From Alcaligenaceae bacterium (GTDB lineage Bacteria > Pseudomonadota > Gammaproteobacteria > Burkholderiales > Burkholderiaceae_B): DNA of 41,638 nt. The stretch spans positions 1-41,638 of the forward strand of contig JACCER010000026.1 in the NCBI GenBank assembly GCA_013416445.1, given 5' to 3'. The position numbers were made by a program, and so were the translations under genes. The notes beneath the pieces are model-generated. The model made no database searches, was not told the origin of the DNA, and saw only the letters and a list, made by a program, of their open reading frames with translations. Below are positions 1 to 7,345 of this stretch, one piece after another (position 1 is the stretch's first letter; every line of letters starts with the position of its first letter).

Positions 1-120
1 GGAATTACGCCTGTGGCGCTAAAAACACATCCCAAATACCGCCGTTCTCCCATCACAACGAACCGTGTCACATCATCACCCAGAAATCACACTAGCAAGG
101 TTGCTGATGAAAAGTCCGGG
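1..120 (+). mobile_element. Terminal part of an insertion sequence (left copy)
   Basis: Bases 3-120 are an exact inverted copy of 41393-41510. The element end is at 120 and reads, outward from the inside, CCCGGACTTTTCATCAGCAA. It is followed by CTAG at 121-124. No transposase codons fall inside this short piece. Because 118 bases match, this is the same terminus (the one 3' of the transposase) as in the right copy, not merely a short terminal repeat. Family is uncertain; the CC start, 4-bp target and the transposase tail in the right copy would suit IS1380, but this is inference. Confidence 0.8.
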
Positions 121-124
121 CTAG
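121..124. repeat. CTAG target sequence flanking the left IS copy
   Basis: CTAG abuts the IS end here and abuts the other IS copy at 41389-41392. The most economical reading is a 4-bp palindromic target that the element prefers and duplicates. The far sides of both elements are outside the window, so a true duplication cannot be shown. Confidence 0.5.
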
Positions 125-125
125 A

Positions 126-698
126 GCTTCTGGGGGAGCTTCTCCTGGAGGTAAGTCGGGCGACGTTACGTCGACAAACACCAACGCATGCTCTGCCGGC
201 GCGGGCGTGGGCGGCCCTTCTGATGACGTGACTACTGGCGCCGCAACAGGCCTGCCAGGCGGCCCAAATGTATTTGGCGTAAGGGCATCGGGAACGGCGG
301 CGCCTATTCCAGCAGTTGCGCCGCCTGGTTTCCTTTTTAAAATATCAGCCTCTCCGCTTAATGCGCTTGAGGGCGGCGGGCCTAACTCAGTCACAGGCGT
401 GCCGGTGTCGACTGTGGATTTACCTGGAAGCGCGACTGGGGGTGCCGGGGGCGCCACAGCAAGCGGGAATTCCGGTGCATTCGCGGGAACTGGAGCGGTC
501 GCGTTTGGCAGCACGGGAGGCTCTCTTTTATCTGGAAAGCCTGGATATGGTGCGGGCTCTGGCGGCGCTGCCAGCGCCAGCGTCGCAGCACAGTCGAGTG
601 GCAGTGTGCTGCGTGTCGTGATTGGAGTGGTGCTGATTGCCGCGGCAGTGTTCATTGCCTACGGGCAGATCAAACGTCACCGAGCGGGCGCGCTGTAA
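126..698 (+). CDS. Phage-remnant protein, 5' truncated by IS; Gly/Ala/Pro-rich with C-terminal membrane segment
   Basis: The reading frame is open from the IS junction to the TAA at 696-698. Between the in-frame stop at 108, inside the IS, and a GTG at 207 there is no start codon, and the GTG has no ribosome site, so the gene has probably lost its 5' end to the IS. The visible protein is low-complexity, rich in Gly, Ala, Ser, Thr and Pro. It ends with one hydrophobic helix (about the last 30 residues, VLRVVIGVVLIAAAVFIAY) and a basic tail. I do not recognise the family. Its stop overlaps the ATG of the spanin gene (TAATG), so it belongs to the same phage transcript, probably just upstream of or within a lysis module. 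An opposite-strand frame also spans this stretch but looks like a GC-driven shadow. Confidence 0.5.
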   Translation, partial: ASGGASPGGKSGDVTSTNTNACSAGAGVGGPSDDVTTGAATGLPGGPNVFGVRASGTAAPIPAVAPPGFLFKISASPLNALEGGGPNSVTGVPVSTVDLPGSATGGAGGATASGNSGAFAGTGAVAFGSTGGSLLSGKPGYGAGSGGAASASVAAQSSGSVLRVVIGVVLIAAAVFIAYGQIKRHRAGAL

Positions 699-961
699 TG
701 CCGGCCGCTATTCTCACGCGAATCTGGGGCCGCGTCTGGCCCTACATCGCAGCGCTGGGCGCACTGATTGTCGCTGTTATTGGCATTCGGCAGTCGGGCA
801 AAGCGGCGGCGCGTACGCAAGACGCCGCCAAGATCAACAAAACCCAGGCGAAAGCCGCAAAGGAGCATCGTGATGTTGAAAATACCGTGGCTCAGATGGA
901 TGATGATACTGTCGATAGTCGCCTGGATGAGTGGGTGCGTGAGCCCAAGAGCAGGGATTGA
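698..961 (+). CDS. Probable phage inner-membrane spanin (Rz-like)
   Basis: This is an 87-residue protein with a short basic N-terminus and one membrane helix at about residues 12-32. A charged, Gln/Lys/Ala-rich stretch follows that should be helical and periplasmic. The C-terminus (DVENTVAQMDDDTVDSRLDE) resembles the end of many Rz-type i-spanins, which carry a similar acidic block before a final basic patch. Rz spans the periplasm and, with the lipoprotein Rz1, fuses inner and outer membranes at the last step of phage lysis. A second gene with a lipobox starts inside it in another frame, which is the classic Rz/Rz1 layout and the strongest support. The start codon overlaps the upstream stop. 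No integrase, capsid or endolysin gene is visible, so this is a remnant. The call rests on architecture rather than a strong sequence match. Confidence 0.6.
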   Translation: MPAAILTRIWGRVWPYIAALGALIVAVIGIRQSGKAAARTQDAAKINKTQAKAAKEHRDVENTVAQMDDDTVDSRLDEWVREPKSRD

Positions 962-1082
962 ATACTGCGCACACGCCAAGCAGATCTGGTTTACCGATCA
1001 GGCTGAAAAGGCCGCAACCCCGGCGCCGGTCAAGCGTCAGGTACTGGAAAACAATCTGACAGTTAAAAGACTGCGCAAATAG
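873..1082 (+). CDS. Probable phage outer-membrane spanin lipoprotein (Rz1-like), embedded start
   Basis: A 69-residue protein starts inside the i-spanin gene in a different frame and runs about 120 bases past its end. The start at 873 is chosen because AAAGGAG lies about 8 bases upstream and because it gives a proper lipoprotein signal: a short basic start, a hydrophobic core (MMILSIVAWM) and the lipobox MSGC with Cys at about residue 22. The mature part (IWFTDQAEKA...VLENN) resembles small o-spanins of betaproteobacterial phages, where a Trp is followed by an HN or NN pair near the end. Lipid attachment would place it in the outer membrane, facing the Rz-like partner. Longer in-frame starts upstream would bury the signal peptide and are less likely. 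Confidence 0.6.
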   Translation: MLKIPWLRWMMILSIVAWMSGCVSPRAGIEYCAHAKQIWFTDQAEKAATPAPVKRQVLENNLTVKRLRK

Positions 1083-1093
1083 CAGGCACAAAA

Positions 1094-1116
1094 AAGCCCA
1101 CCAGTTAGGATGGGCT
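1094..1116 (-). terminator. Rho-independent terminator on the minus strand
   Basis: On the minus strand AGCCCA and TGGGCT form a stem around a roughly ten-base loop and run into TTTTTTG. It lies downstream of tRNA-Asn and at the end of the phage remnant. Its loop shares the TCCTAA core with the hairpin at 1176-1199. Confidence 0.55.
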
Positions 1117-1135
1117 GGCATTCTTTACAGTACTG

Positions 1136-1158
1136 GATATTAGACAGCGTCTAATATC
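1136..1158. repeat. Perfect 10-bp inverted repeat, 3-base loop
   Basis: GATATTAGAC and GTCTAATATC are separated by AGC. There is no T-run on either side, so it is not a standard terminator. It lies between a phage remnant and the 3' end of tRNA-Asn, so a recombination or regulatory role for the lost prophage is possible but unproven. Confidence 0.6.
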
Positions 1159-1174
1159 TGGGCCATGAAAGCAA

Positions 1175-1200
1175 AACGCCAACCCTTTAGGATTGGCGTA
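1175..1200 (-). terminator. Terminator of tRNA-Asn
   Basis: On the minus strand ACGCCAA and TTGGCGT pair around a ten-base loop, followed by TTTTGCTTT. It sits about 26 bases beyond the CCA end of tRNA-Asn and reads in the same direction. Confidence 0.6.
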
Positions 1201-1225
1201 AGTGCTTGATACTGCTTGGTGTTTT

Positions 1226-1301
1226 TGGCTCCCCGAACTGGGTTCGAACCAGTGACCTGCGGATTAACAGTCCGTCGCTCTACCGACTGAGCTATCGGGG
1301 A
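1226..1301 (-). tRNA. tRNA-Asn (anticodon GTT)
   Basis: The minus strand gives a complete 76-base cloverleaf. The acceptor stem TCCCCGA pairs with TCGGGGA, the D arm contains AGCTCAGTCGGTAGAGC, the anticodon loop is CTGTTAA with anticodon GTT, and the T arm contains GGTTCGAACCC. CCA is encoded at the 3' end (TGG at 1226-1228 on the plus strand). The 3' end faces the phage remnant, which fits the common use of tRNA 3' ends as phage attachment sites. No second copy of the tRNA end is visible in the window. Confidence 0.97.
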
Positions 1302-1317
1302 TCGGTAAAGAAGCGAA

Positions 1318-1347
1318 ACTATAGCATACTATTTTATATTGGTGCAA
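1318..1347 (-). promoter_or_regulatory. Likely sigma-70 promoter of tRNA-Asn
   Basis: On the minus strand TTGCAC (-35) and TATAGT (-10) are separated by 18 bases, and the -10 lies about 17 bases before the mature tRNA start. This is pattern matching only. Confidence 0.45.
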
Positions 1348-1380
1348 GTCGGGGTTAAAGCCGCATTGGAAATTATAGAT

Positions 1381-2979
1381 CTAATGCGCGCCTGCAGCGG
1401 CGTCGACGTCGCTTTTGTGGGAGCTTGGACGAGCAATCCAGACCAGGCCCAGCAAAATAAGAAACAGGATGGCCGAGGCGTAGAAGATGTCGGTGGCGGA
1501 TATGGTGTAGGCCTGCTGATTGATCAGGTTGTTGATGACGGCTGCCGATTGTTCCAGGTTAAGGCCTTTTTGTTGAAGACTGACCATGGCCGCGTCGAAG
1601 GCGGGTTCTCCGGGTCGGGCGACTTCAGTCAACTGCGCGTGGTGCAGGCTGGCGCGGCTGTCCCACATGGTTGTGGTGATCGACGTGCCAAAGGCGCCGA
1701 ATAGCAGCCGCACGAAGTTGGACAGACCCGCCGCTGCCGGGACGCGGCGGGGATCCAGTCCTGCCAGGGTGAGGGTGGTCAAAGGAATGAAAAAGGTCGC
1801 CATGGCCGCGCCTTGGATGAAGGTAGGAGTCATGATGGTGACCAGGTCGACTTCGGTGTTGAAATTGGCGCGCATGTAGCTGATGAGCGCGAAAATCAGG
1901 AAGGCTACCGTGGCGATCTGGCGCGGGTCGTGCTTGGCCAGCATTTTTCCCACCAAAGGAGAAAATATAATGGCCAATATGCCAACCGGAGCCGAGGCAA
2001 TGCCTGCATAAGTGGCGGTATATCCCAGCGTGTTTTGCATCCATAGCGGCAACAGCACTACGGTGCCAAAGAAAAGGCCATAGCCGATTGAAGTGGTTAT
2101 TACCCCGGCACTGAAGTTGCGGTTCTTGAATAGCCTCAGGTCTACCACCGGGTGTTTGGCGGTCAGTTCCCAAATCACGAAGAAGACCAATGCAATTACC
2201 GCGACGACAGCCATGGTGATGATGGCTGGGCTGGCGAACCAGTCTAGTTCTTTGCCTTTGTCCAGCATCAGTTGCAGGGCGCCCACCCACAGTACCAGCA
2301 GCCCCAGGCCAATGGTGTCGATAGGCAGTTTTGATCGCTCCGAGTCCCTGTGCTTGTATAGCTGCCACGAGGCCCAGCCGGCCAGCAGGCCTACCGGGAT
2401 ATTGATGTAGAAAATCCAAGGCCAGCTATAGTTGTCTGAGATCCAGCCGCCCAATAAGGGGCCGGCCACTGGCCCTACTAATACGGTCATCGACCACATC
2501 GCCAGGGCCATGCCGGCTTTTTCTTTTGGGTAGCTGCCCAGCATCAGCGATTGTGACAGAGGGATCATGGGGCCGGCTACGGCGCCTTGCATCACCCGGA
2601 AGATCACCAGCGACTCCAGCGACCACGCAAAGCCGCACAGCCACGAAGTCAGGACGAACAACAGCACTGATAGCACAAATAGCCGTACCTGGCCGAATCG
2701 CTGGGTAAGCCAGCCAGTCAAGGGCACGGTAATGGCGTTGGCTACCGCAAACGAGGTAATGACCCAGGTGCCTTGGGTGGCGCTCACGCCCAGATCGCCT
2801 GCGATGGTCGGTATGGACACGTTGGCGATGGATGAGTCCAGCACGTTCATGAAAACGGCAGACGACAAGGCTATGGTGCCAAATAGCCGGGCACGACCTT
2901 CCAGCGGTTTGTGGGCTGGAGCCAGGGGCTTGTCGGCCTTGGGCGCGGATGCCGAGTCGGTGATGTTTGCTGCGCTCAT
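1381..2979 (-). CDS. emrB: DHA2-family MFS multidrug transporter, EmrB type
   Basis: This 532-residue inner-membrane protein has about 14 hydrophobic segments, the usual number for the DHA2 (14-TM) branch of the major facilitator superfamily. Family marks are visible: an N-terminal MNVLDSSIANVSIPTIAGDLG (motif D1-like, with the acidic residue of TM1), WLTQRFGQVRLF after TM2 (motif A), and GPVAGPLLGGWI in TM5 (antiporter motif C). It would exchange protons for hydrophobic drugs, dyes or uncouplers. The start ATG overlaps the stop of emrA by four bases (ATGA), so translation is coupled. With emrA and the nodT-like gene it should form a tripartite pump spanning both membranes. The substrate cannot be told from sequence. 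The gene ends about 80 bases before tRNA-Asn, with no clear terminator between. Confidence 0.9.
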   Translation of the reverse strand: MSAANITDSASAPKADKPLAPAHKPLEGRARLFGTIALSSAVFMNVLDSSIANVSIPTIAGDLGVSATQGTWVITSFAVANAITVPLTGWLTQRFGQVRLFVLSVLLFVLTSWLCGFAWSLESLVIFRVMQGAVAGPMIPLSQSLMLGSYPKEKAGMALAMWSMTVLVGPVAGPLLGGWISDNYSWPWIFYINIPVGLLAGWASWQLYKHRDSERSKLPIDTIGLGLLVLWVGALQLMLDKGKELDWFASPAIITMAVVAVIALVFFVIWELTAKHPVVDLRLFKNRNFSAGVITTSIGYGLFFGTVVLLPLWMQNTLGYTATYAGIASAPVGILAIIFSPLVGKMLAKHDPRQIATVAFLIFALISYMRANFNTEVDLVTIMTPTFIQGAAMATFFIPLTTLTLAGLDPRRVPAAAGLSNFVRLLFGAFGTSITTTMWDSRASLHHAQLTEVARPGEPAFDAAMVSLQQKGLNLEQSAAVINNLINQQAYTISATDIFYASAILFLILLGLVWIARPSSHKSDVDAAAGAH

Positions 2980-4160
2980 GAGCCGAGGTTTTCGTTGATG
3001 ATGGTGGTGATCCGTTTATTGACGTCCCCGGTGCCATCGGTGAATACTGCGGTTTGCAATTGCGTGTTGCTGGGTATGCTTGAGGCAGGCGCTTGCGGCT
3101 CCTTGAGCTCGACCTCGGCGGTCATGGACAGCCCCACGCGCAAAGGATGGCTGGCGAGTTCCTTGGGATCGAGCATGATCCTGACGGGAATGCGCTGTAC
3201 GACTTTGATCCAGTTGCCGCTGGCGTTTTGTGCCGGCAAAAGGGCGAAGGCGCTGCCGGTTCCCGCCGCTATGCCTTGTAGTACGCCGTGATAGGTAATG
3301 CTGCTGCCATACAGGTCAGCTGTGAGCTTGACGCGCTGGCCAGGCTGCATATGGCGCACCTGGTTCTCCTTGAAGTTGGCCTCTACCCAGACTTGTTGCA
3401 GGGGAATGATGGTCATCAGCGGCGTGCCGGGCGCGACGTGTTGCCCGACTTGCACCGAACGCTGCGCAACCATGCCGTCCACCGGCGCGGGCAGGCGCGT
3501 GCGGGCATAGGCCAGCCAGGCCTTGCGCAACTGGTCGGCGGCTTGCATGACATCGGGGTGGGCGGCGACTGTGGTGCCTGATGTCAGGGCCTCATTGGTT
3601 TTAAGCGTAGCTTGTGCAGCGGCAAAGGCGGCCTGCGCTTGCGCCAGGCCCGATTGAGCGGCCTGATAGGCGGTCTGGGCATGCAGGATTTCCTCGCCGC
3701 TGACGCCACCCGAACGCGCCAGGGTCTGGCGGCGCTTCAGGTCGCTTTGTGCCTTGGCCAAGTCGACTTGCGCGCGCTCGATGTTGGCCTGGCGTACGGC
3801 GATATCGGCTTTCAGTGCATCATTTTGAACGAAAATAGTGCGGGTGCGCCGCACCGCCTGGGCCAGAGCGGCCTCGGCTTGCATTAGCGCGACGTCGGCA
3901 TCGGCGGGATCCAGTTGCACCAGCAATGTGCCTTTGCCTACGTGCTGGGTATCATCAGCGTGGATGGCCACCACCGTGCCGGGTATTTGTGCGGTGACCT
4001 GTACAAGATTGCCATGCACGTAGGCGTCGTCGGTGGTTTCGTAATTGGCGGCAAAGAATAACCACCACACGGTGTACGCCGCGCCTATGGTCAGAAAAAC
4101 CAGCGTGGCGGTAATCAGCCAGCGTTTACGCTTGACTGCCATGTTTTTATCGTTGCTCAT
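2976..4160 (-). CDS. emrA: EmrA/HlyD-type membrane fusion protein
   Basis: A 394-residue periplasmic adaptor. A short basic N-terminus is followed by one membrane anchor at about residues 15-37. The hallmark ETTDDAYVHGNLVQVTAQIPG begins the first half of the biotinyl-lipoyl domain. A long Ala/Gln-rich coiled-coil hairpin follows (about residues 85-200). The second lipoyl half contains LPAPVDGMVAQRSVQVGQHV, and a beta-barrel has WVEANFKENQVRHMQPGQ. The start at 4160 (MSNDKNM) is preferred over an upstream in-frame ATG because it directly precedes the basic patch and anchor, and because it overlaps the upstream gene's end by only 14 bases. It links EmrB to the outer-membrane lipoprotein encoded just upstream. 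Confidence 0.9.
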   Translation of the reverse strand: MSNDKNMAVKRKRWLITATLVFLTIGAAYTVWWLFFAANYETTDDAYVHGNLVQVTAQIPGTVVAIHADDTQHVGKGTLLVQLDPADADVALMQAEAALAQAVRRTRTIFVQNDALKADIAVRQANIERAQVDLAKAQSDLKRRQTLARSGGVSGEEILHAQTAYQAAQSGLAQAQAAFAAAQATLKTNEALTSGTTVAAHPDVMQAADQLRKAWLAYARTRLPAPVDGMVAQRSVQVGQHVAPGTPLMTIIPLQQVWVEANFKENQVRHMQPGQRVKLTADLYGSSITYHGVLQGIAAGTGSAFALLPAQNASGNWIKVVQRIPVRIMLDPKELASHPLRVGLSMTAEVELKEPQAPASSIPSNTQLQTAVFTDGTGDVNKRITTIINENLGS

Positions 4161-5601
4161 TGGTGTCTCGGGGTTCAGAGTGTGTATCGGTATCGAGGCT
4201 GTCGTAGCCACCGCCCAAAGCCGTAGCCAGTTGGGCATCCAGGTAGAAGGCCCGGGCGTGCATGTCGGTATTCAGAATGGCCTGTTTCAGTACTTCGTTC
4301 TGGGCCAGCAACACCTGCAGGAAGTTGCCTAGGCCTGACTTGTAACGTTTGACGGCAATGTCGTAGGCCGAGGTAATGGCGCGCAGGCTGGCCTCTTGAT
4401 CCAGGGTTTGCTGTTGCAGCGCTTTTACACTGGTGGTGGCGTCGGCCACTTCGCGTACGGCAGTCAGCAGGACCTGGTTATAGTTGGCAATGGCCAAGTC
4501 CCGTTCAGCCTGCTGGCTATGCAGTTTGGCATTCAGTGCGCCACCATGAAAAACAGGCAGCGTAATGGCCGGGCCTATACCGTAAACCTCGCTGCCGCTT
4601 TGCAGCAGGTTGCCCAGGCCCAGCGACATGAAGCCTGCAAACGCCGATAGGTTGATATTGGGGAAAAATTCGGCCTTGGCCGCCGATATCTGGCTGGTAC
4701 TGGCCTGTACGCGGAATTTGGCGGCAACCACATCAGGGCGCCGCCCCAGCAATTCGAGGGGGATGCTGGGTGGCACGCCAGTAGGCGCATTTGTTAGATC
4801 GGTTTGCCGGATGTCCTGACCCCGTTGTGGGCCGGCGCCGATCAGGGTGGAGATCTGGTTGCGTAGCAGGTTGGCGTTGGTAGCTGCCTGGCCCAGTTGC
4901 ACTCGTGCCGAGGATACCGCGGAGTCGGCCTGATTGATTTCCACTTCGGTGTCCAGCCCGGCGGCCACCCGCTGGCGAGTGATGCTTGCCACATTTTCAA
5001 GCTGCTTGACGATTTGGGTAATGACCGTTACCTGGGAAAGCGCGTTTTGCAAGTTGAAATAGCTTTGAATGACGGTGCTAATGACGCTGTTGCGGGCCAA
5101 CTGCAGGTCGGCCAGCGCGGCATCTTTTTGCGATGCCGCTGCAGCGTATAGCGCCCGATTCCTGCCCCATAAGTCCAGATCAAACCCTAGGTTGAGCTGC
5201 AGGCTGTTATCGGTTTGCATCGAGCCCCCAAAGGGTGGAGGATAAATATAGTTTTCTGAAAACCGTTCACGCACCAGGTTGTAGCCGGCGTTTAATTGCG
5301 GCAGTTGCACGGCGCGTGCGCCCCTGACCGCCGCATTGGCCTGGTTCAGCCGTGCCTGGGCTGCCGCTGTGCTTGGGCTGCCCGCCAGGGCTGCTGCCAG
5401 TAGCTGGTCAAGCTGGGTATCCTGGTAGCGCTCCCACCATTGTGTCGTTGGCCATGCGATGGCGGCCTTCACCAGCCCAAGCTCGCCTGGCTGCAGCATG
5501 GCCGGACCGGGTTGGGCTGGCTCTAGTGCTGCGCAGCCAGACAGGGCTACGGCAAGTAAAAAGGGGGCAAATAGTTTTATGGGCATGGGCTGAGCTGACA
5601 T
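4147..5601 (-). CDS. NodT-family outer-membrane efflux lipoprotein
   Basis: A 484-residue outer-membrane factor of the TolC superfamily. The signal peptide ends in a lipobox (VALSGC, Cys at about 22), typical of NodT/OprM-type channels that are lipid anchored. Two repeated OEP domains are recognisable, with TQWWERYQDTQLDQLLAAAL near the start and PLELLGRRPDVVAAKFRVQA in the middle, the latter being a strong family signature. It supplies the outer-membrane exit duct for EmrA/EmrB, whose genes overlap and follow. The gene has its own upstream copy of the MarR-type palindrome (5642-5651 core), so the pump genes can be controlled separately from marR. Confidence 0.9.
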   Translation of the reverse strand: MSAQPMPIKLFAPFLLAVALSGCAALEPAQPGPAMLQPGELGLVKAAIAWPTTQWWERYQDTQLDQLLAAALAGSPSTAAAQARLNQANAAVRGARAVQLPQLNAGYNLVRERFSENYIYPPPFGGSMQTDNSLQLNLGFDLDLWGRNRALYAAAASQKDAALADLQLARNSVISTVIQSYFNLQNALSQVTVITQIVKQLENVASITRQRVAAGLDTEVEINQADSAVSSARVQLGQAATNANLLRNQISTLIGAGPQRGQDIRQTDLTNAPTGVPPSIPLELLGRRPDVVAAKFRVQASTSQISAAKAEFFPNINLSAFAGFMSLGLGNLLQSGSEVYGIGPAITLPVFHGGALNAKLHSQQAERDLAIANYNQVLLTAVREVADATTSVKALQQQTLDQEASLRAITSAYDIAVKRYKSGLGNFLQVLLAQNEVLKQAILNTDMHARAFYLDAQLATALGGGYDSLDTDTHSEPRDTNEQR

Positions 5602-5636
5602 AGGCTTACAAATAACTGAACATAGCTGACTAGTAT

Positions 5637-5656
5637 GTATTTGCCTAGGCAGTAAA
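5637..5656. promoter_or_regulatory. Second MarR-type operator, upstream of the pump genes
   Basis: The core TGCCTAGGCA (5642-5651), preceded by TATT, matches the centre of the perfect palindrome before marR (6280-6299). The right arm is degenerate. It lies about 40-50 bases before the start of the outer-membrane factor gene, where binding would block transcription. Confidence 0.7.
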
Positions 5657-5705
5657 ATAGCGGAAAAATGCGGGAAGAAATAATACCGCGTGGTACTGTG
5701 TCAGG

Positions 5706-6260
5706 CTAGCGTTTTTCATCATCAAGATCTTCGCTATAGTGGCCATTCGTCAGCATGCGTTGCAGAAAATTCATTAGGGTTTCAATTTCAGACTGGCTGA
5801 AACCCTGCAAGTGGGTATTCAATGTGGTGGCTACCGCTGGTAATATCTGTGCGGCAACCTCTTCGCCAGCCTGGGTGAGCTTTAGCCTGACCACACGGCG
5901 GTCATCCAGGCAGCGCTGGCGTGTAAGAAATTTTTTTGCTTCAAGACGGTCCAGCGTACGTGTCATGGCGCCAGTATCTACATGGGCATGCCGGGCCAGT
6001 TCAGCGGGGGTATTGATATCGCGATAGCGGATCATGACCATGGGGCGCCACTGCATGGCGGTTAGCCCCAGTGGCGTGACGTGCTGGTCTATCATGCGGT
6101 TCAATGAGCTTTGCACCCGCTTGAGCAGGATGCCGATGTTGTTTCCTTGCCCAAGCGAACTTGGATCGGGCCTGTAGAAGTCTTGTGTTTTACTGGCAGG
6201 CGCCAAATGGCCTGCGGGTAGTTTGTGCTGGGCCATGGTGCTAGGGTCCGTATGGTTCAT
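5706..6260 (-). CDS. MarR-family repressor, probable regulator of the emr operon
   Basis: A 184-residue winged-helix regulator. The central part shows the MarR fold order: LTAMQWRPMVMIRYRD, then the recognition-helix region ELARHAHVDTGAMTRTLDRLE, then the wing with the conserved DDRR stretch (RQRCLDDRRVVRLKLTQAG). An N-terminal extension of about 40 polar residues precedes the dimerisation helices, which is longer than usual for MarR. It lies directly upstream of the nodT-emrA-emrB genes on the same strand. A perfect palindrome covers its own promoter region and a near copy lies before the next gene, so autorepression plus repression of the pump, relieved by a small-molecule ligand, is the likely logic. 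EmrR/MprA of E. coli is the closest functional parallel. Confidence 0.85.
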   Translation of the reverse strand: MNHTDPSTMAQHKLPAGHLAPASKTQDFYRPDPSSLGQGNNIGILLKRVQSSLNRMIDQHVTPLGLTAMQWRPMVMIRYRDINTPAELARHAHVDTGAMTRTLDRLEAKKFLTRQRCLDDRRVVRLKLTQAGEEVAAQILPAVATTLNTHLQGFSQSEIETLMNFLQRMLTNGHYSEDLDDEKR

Positions 6261-6279
6261 TGCCGAATTCTATCGCGGC

Positions 6280-6299
6280 ATATTTGCCTAGGCAAATAT
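6280..6299. promoter_or_regulatory. Perfect 20-bp palindrome, MarR operator
   Basis: ATATTTGCCTAGGCAAATAT is a perfect 20-bp dyad 20 bases before the marR start. The divergent EamA gene begins about 90 bases further on, so the same site could influence it. Confidence 0.75.
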
Positions 6300-6391
6300 T
6301 TGATCAATGTTCTTGCAATATCGTTGAATATAGGCAAAATAACAGGCTGGCTCAAGGCAGGTGGTGCTAGGCTAATTTTTATTGTGATCTT

Positions 6392-7324
6392 ATGAGTGCT
6401 TCAGCTTCTGTTACTAGTGTCGAAACGGTAAAAAACAACGAATTCTGGATGGGTTTTTTGTTAGCGGGAATGGGGGCAGTGTTGTTTTCCGCCAAGGCCA
6501 TCGTAGTCAAGCTTACCTATCGCTATGGCGTAGACGCCCTGACCGTCATCGGTTTTCGCATGATGTTGTCGCTCCCTTTTTTTGCCGCCATAGGTTGGGC
6601 GCAGGCGCGCAAAGCGCGCATGGGCAAGATAGTGTGCCTGAGCCGCAAAGAAAGCCTGCAAATCGTATTTTTAGGCTTTATCGGTTATTACCTGTCAAGT
6701 TATCTGGACTTCCTGGGTCTGCAATACATTACGGCGGGGCTCGAGCGCCTGATCCTGTTCTTGTCGCCCACTTTCGTGTTGCTGATTACGGCCTTGTATC
6801 TGAAACGCCCTATCGGCGCCAAGCAATGGTTTGCATTGGCTATGGCCTATCTGGGCGTAGTGCTGGTGTTTTTACAAGACTTATCACTGACGGGTAACAA
6901 CGTCATGCTGGGTTCGGTTTTTGTCTTGGGTTCGGCACTGTCTTATGCGCTGTACATGATCAGTTCGGGCGAACTGATCAAGCGCGTGGGGGCGACCCGG
7001 TTGGTGGCCTACGCCATGTCAGTGTCTGCGGTTATCAGTATGGCCCATTTTCTGGCAGTCCATTCCTGGCAGGGTCTGATCCAGCCTTGGCCGGTGTACC
7101 AGTACTCGTTGTTGCATGCTGTGGTTCATACCGTTGCGCCTACCTTCATGATCATGTGGGCGGTGGCCCGCATCGGGGCGCCGCTTACTTCGCAATTGGG
7201 TTTGATGGGCCCGGTATCGGTGTTGTTTCTGGCCAACTGGATACTGGGCGAGCCCATTACTCCATTACAGTTGGCCGGGACCGCATTTGTGCTGGCTGGC
7301 GCGGTGGTGTTGGGGAAGCGCTAG
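6392..7324 (+). CDS. EamA/DMT-family transporter
   Basis: A 310-residue integral membrane protein with about ten hydrophobic helices arranged as two EamA repeats (about residues 20-150 and 170-305). The first repeat contains GAVLFSAKAIVVKLTYRYG and ends with FALAMAYLGVVLVFL. The second ends with PITPLQLAGTAFVLAGAVVL, the usual end of the fold. Members export amino acids, metabolites or drugs, but the substrate cannot be predicted here. It is divergent from marR and shares that intergenic region. It converges on the patatin gene with only about 20 bases between stops. Confidence 0.85.
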   Translation: MSASASVTSVETVKNNEFWMGFLLAGMGAVLFSAKAIVVKLTYRYGVDALTVIGFRMMLSLPFFAAIGWAQARKARMGKIVCLSRKESLQIVFLGFIGYYLSSYLDFLGLQYITAGLERLILFLSPTFVLLITALYLKRPIGAKQWFALAMAYLGVVLVFLQDLSLTGNNVMLGSVFVLGSALSYALYMISSGELIKRVGATRLVAYAMSVSAVISMAHFLAVHSWQGLIQPWPVYQYSLLHAVVHTVAPTFMIMWAVARIGAPLTSQLGLMGPVSVLFLANWILGEPITPLQLAGTAFVLAGAVVLGKR

Positions 7325-7345
7325 TCGCACACCGTAACCCGAAAC

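Noticed and set aside
92-655. A 187-codon open frame on the minus strand, Pro/Ala-rich
   Set aside because: It runs into the IS and overlaps the phage-type gene on the plus strand, whose stop is coupled to the spanin start. Its Pro/Ala richness is the mirror of a GC-rich Gly/Ala-rich gene.
1136-1158. A CRISPR-like or attachment repeat
   Set aside because: It occurs once and has no spacer array or second copy in the window; only the dyad itself can be claimed.
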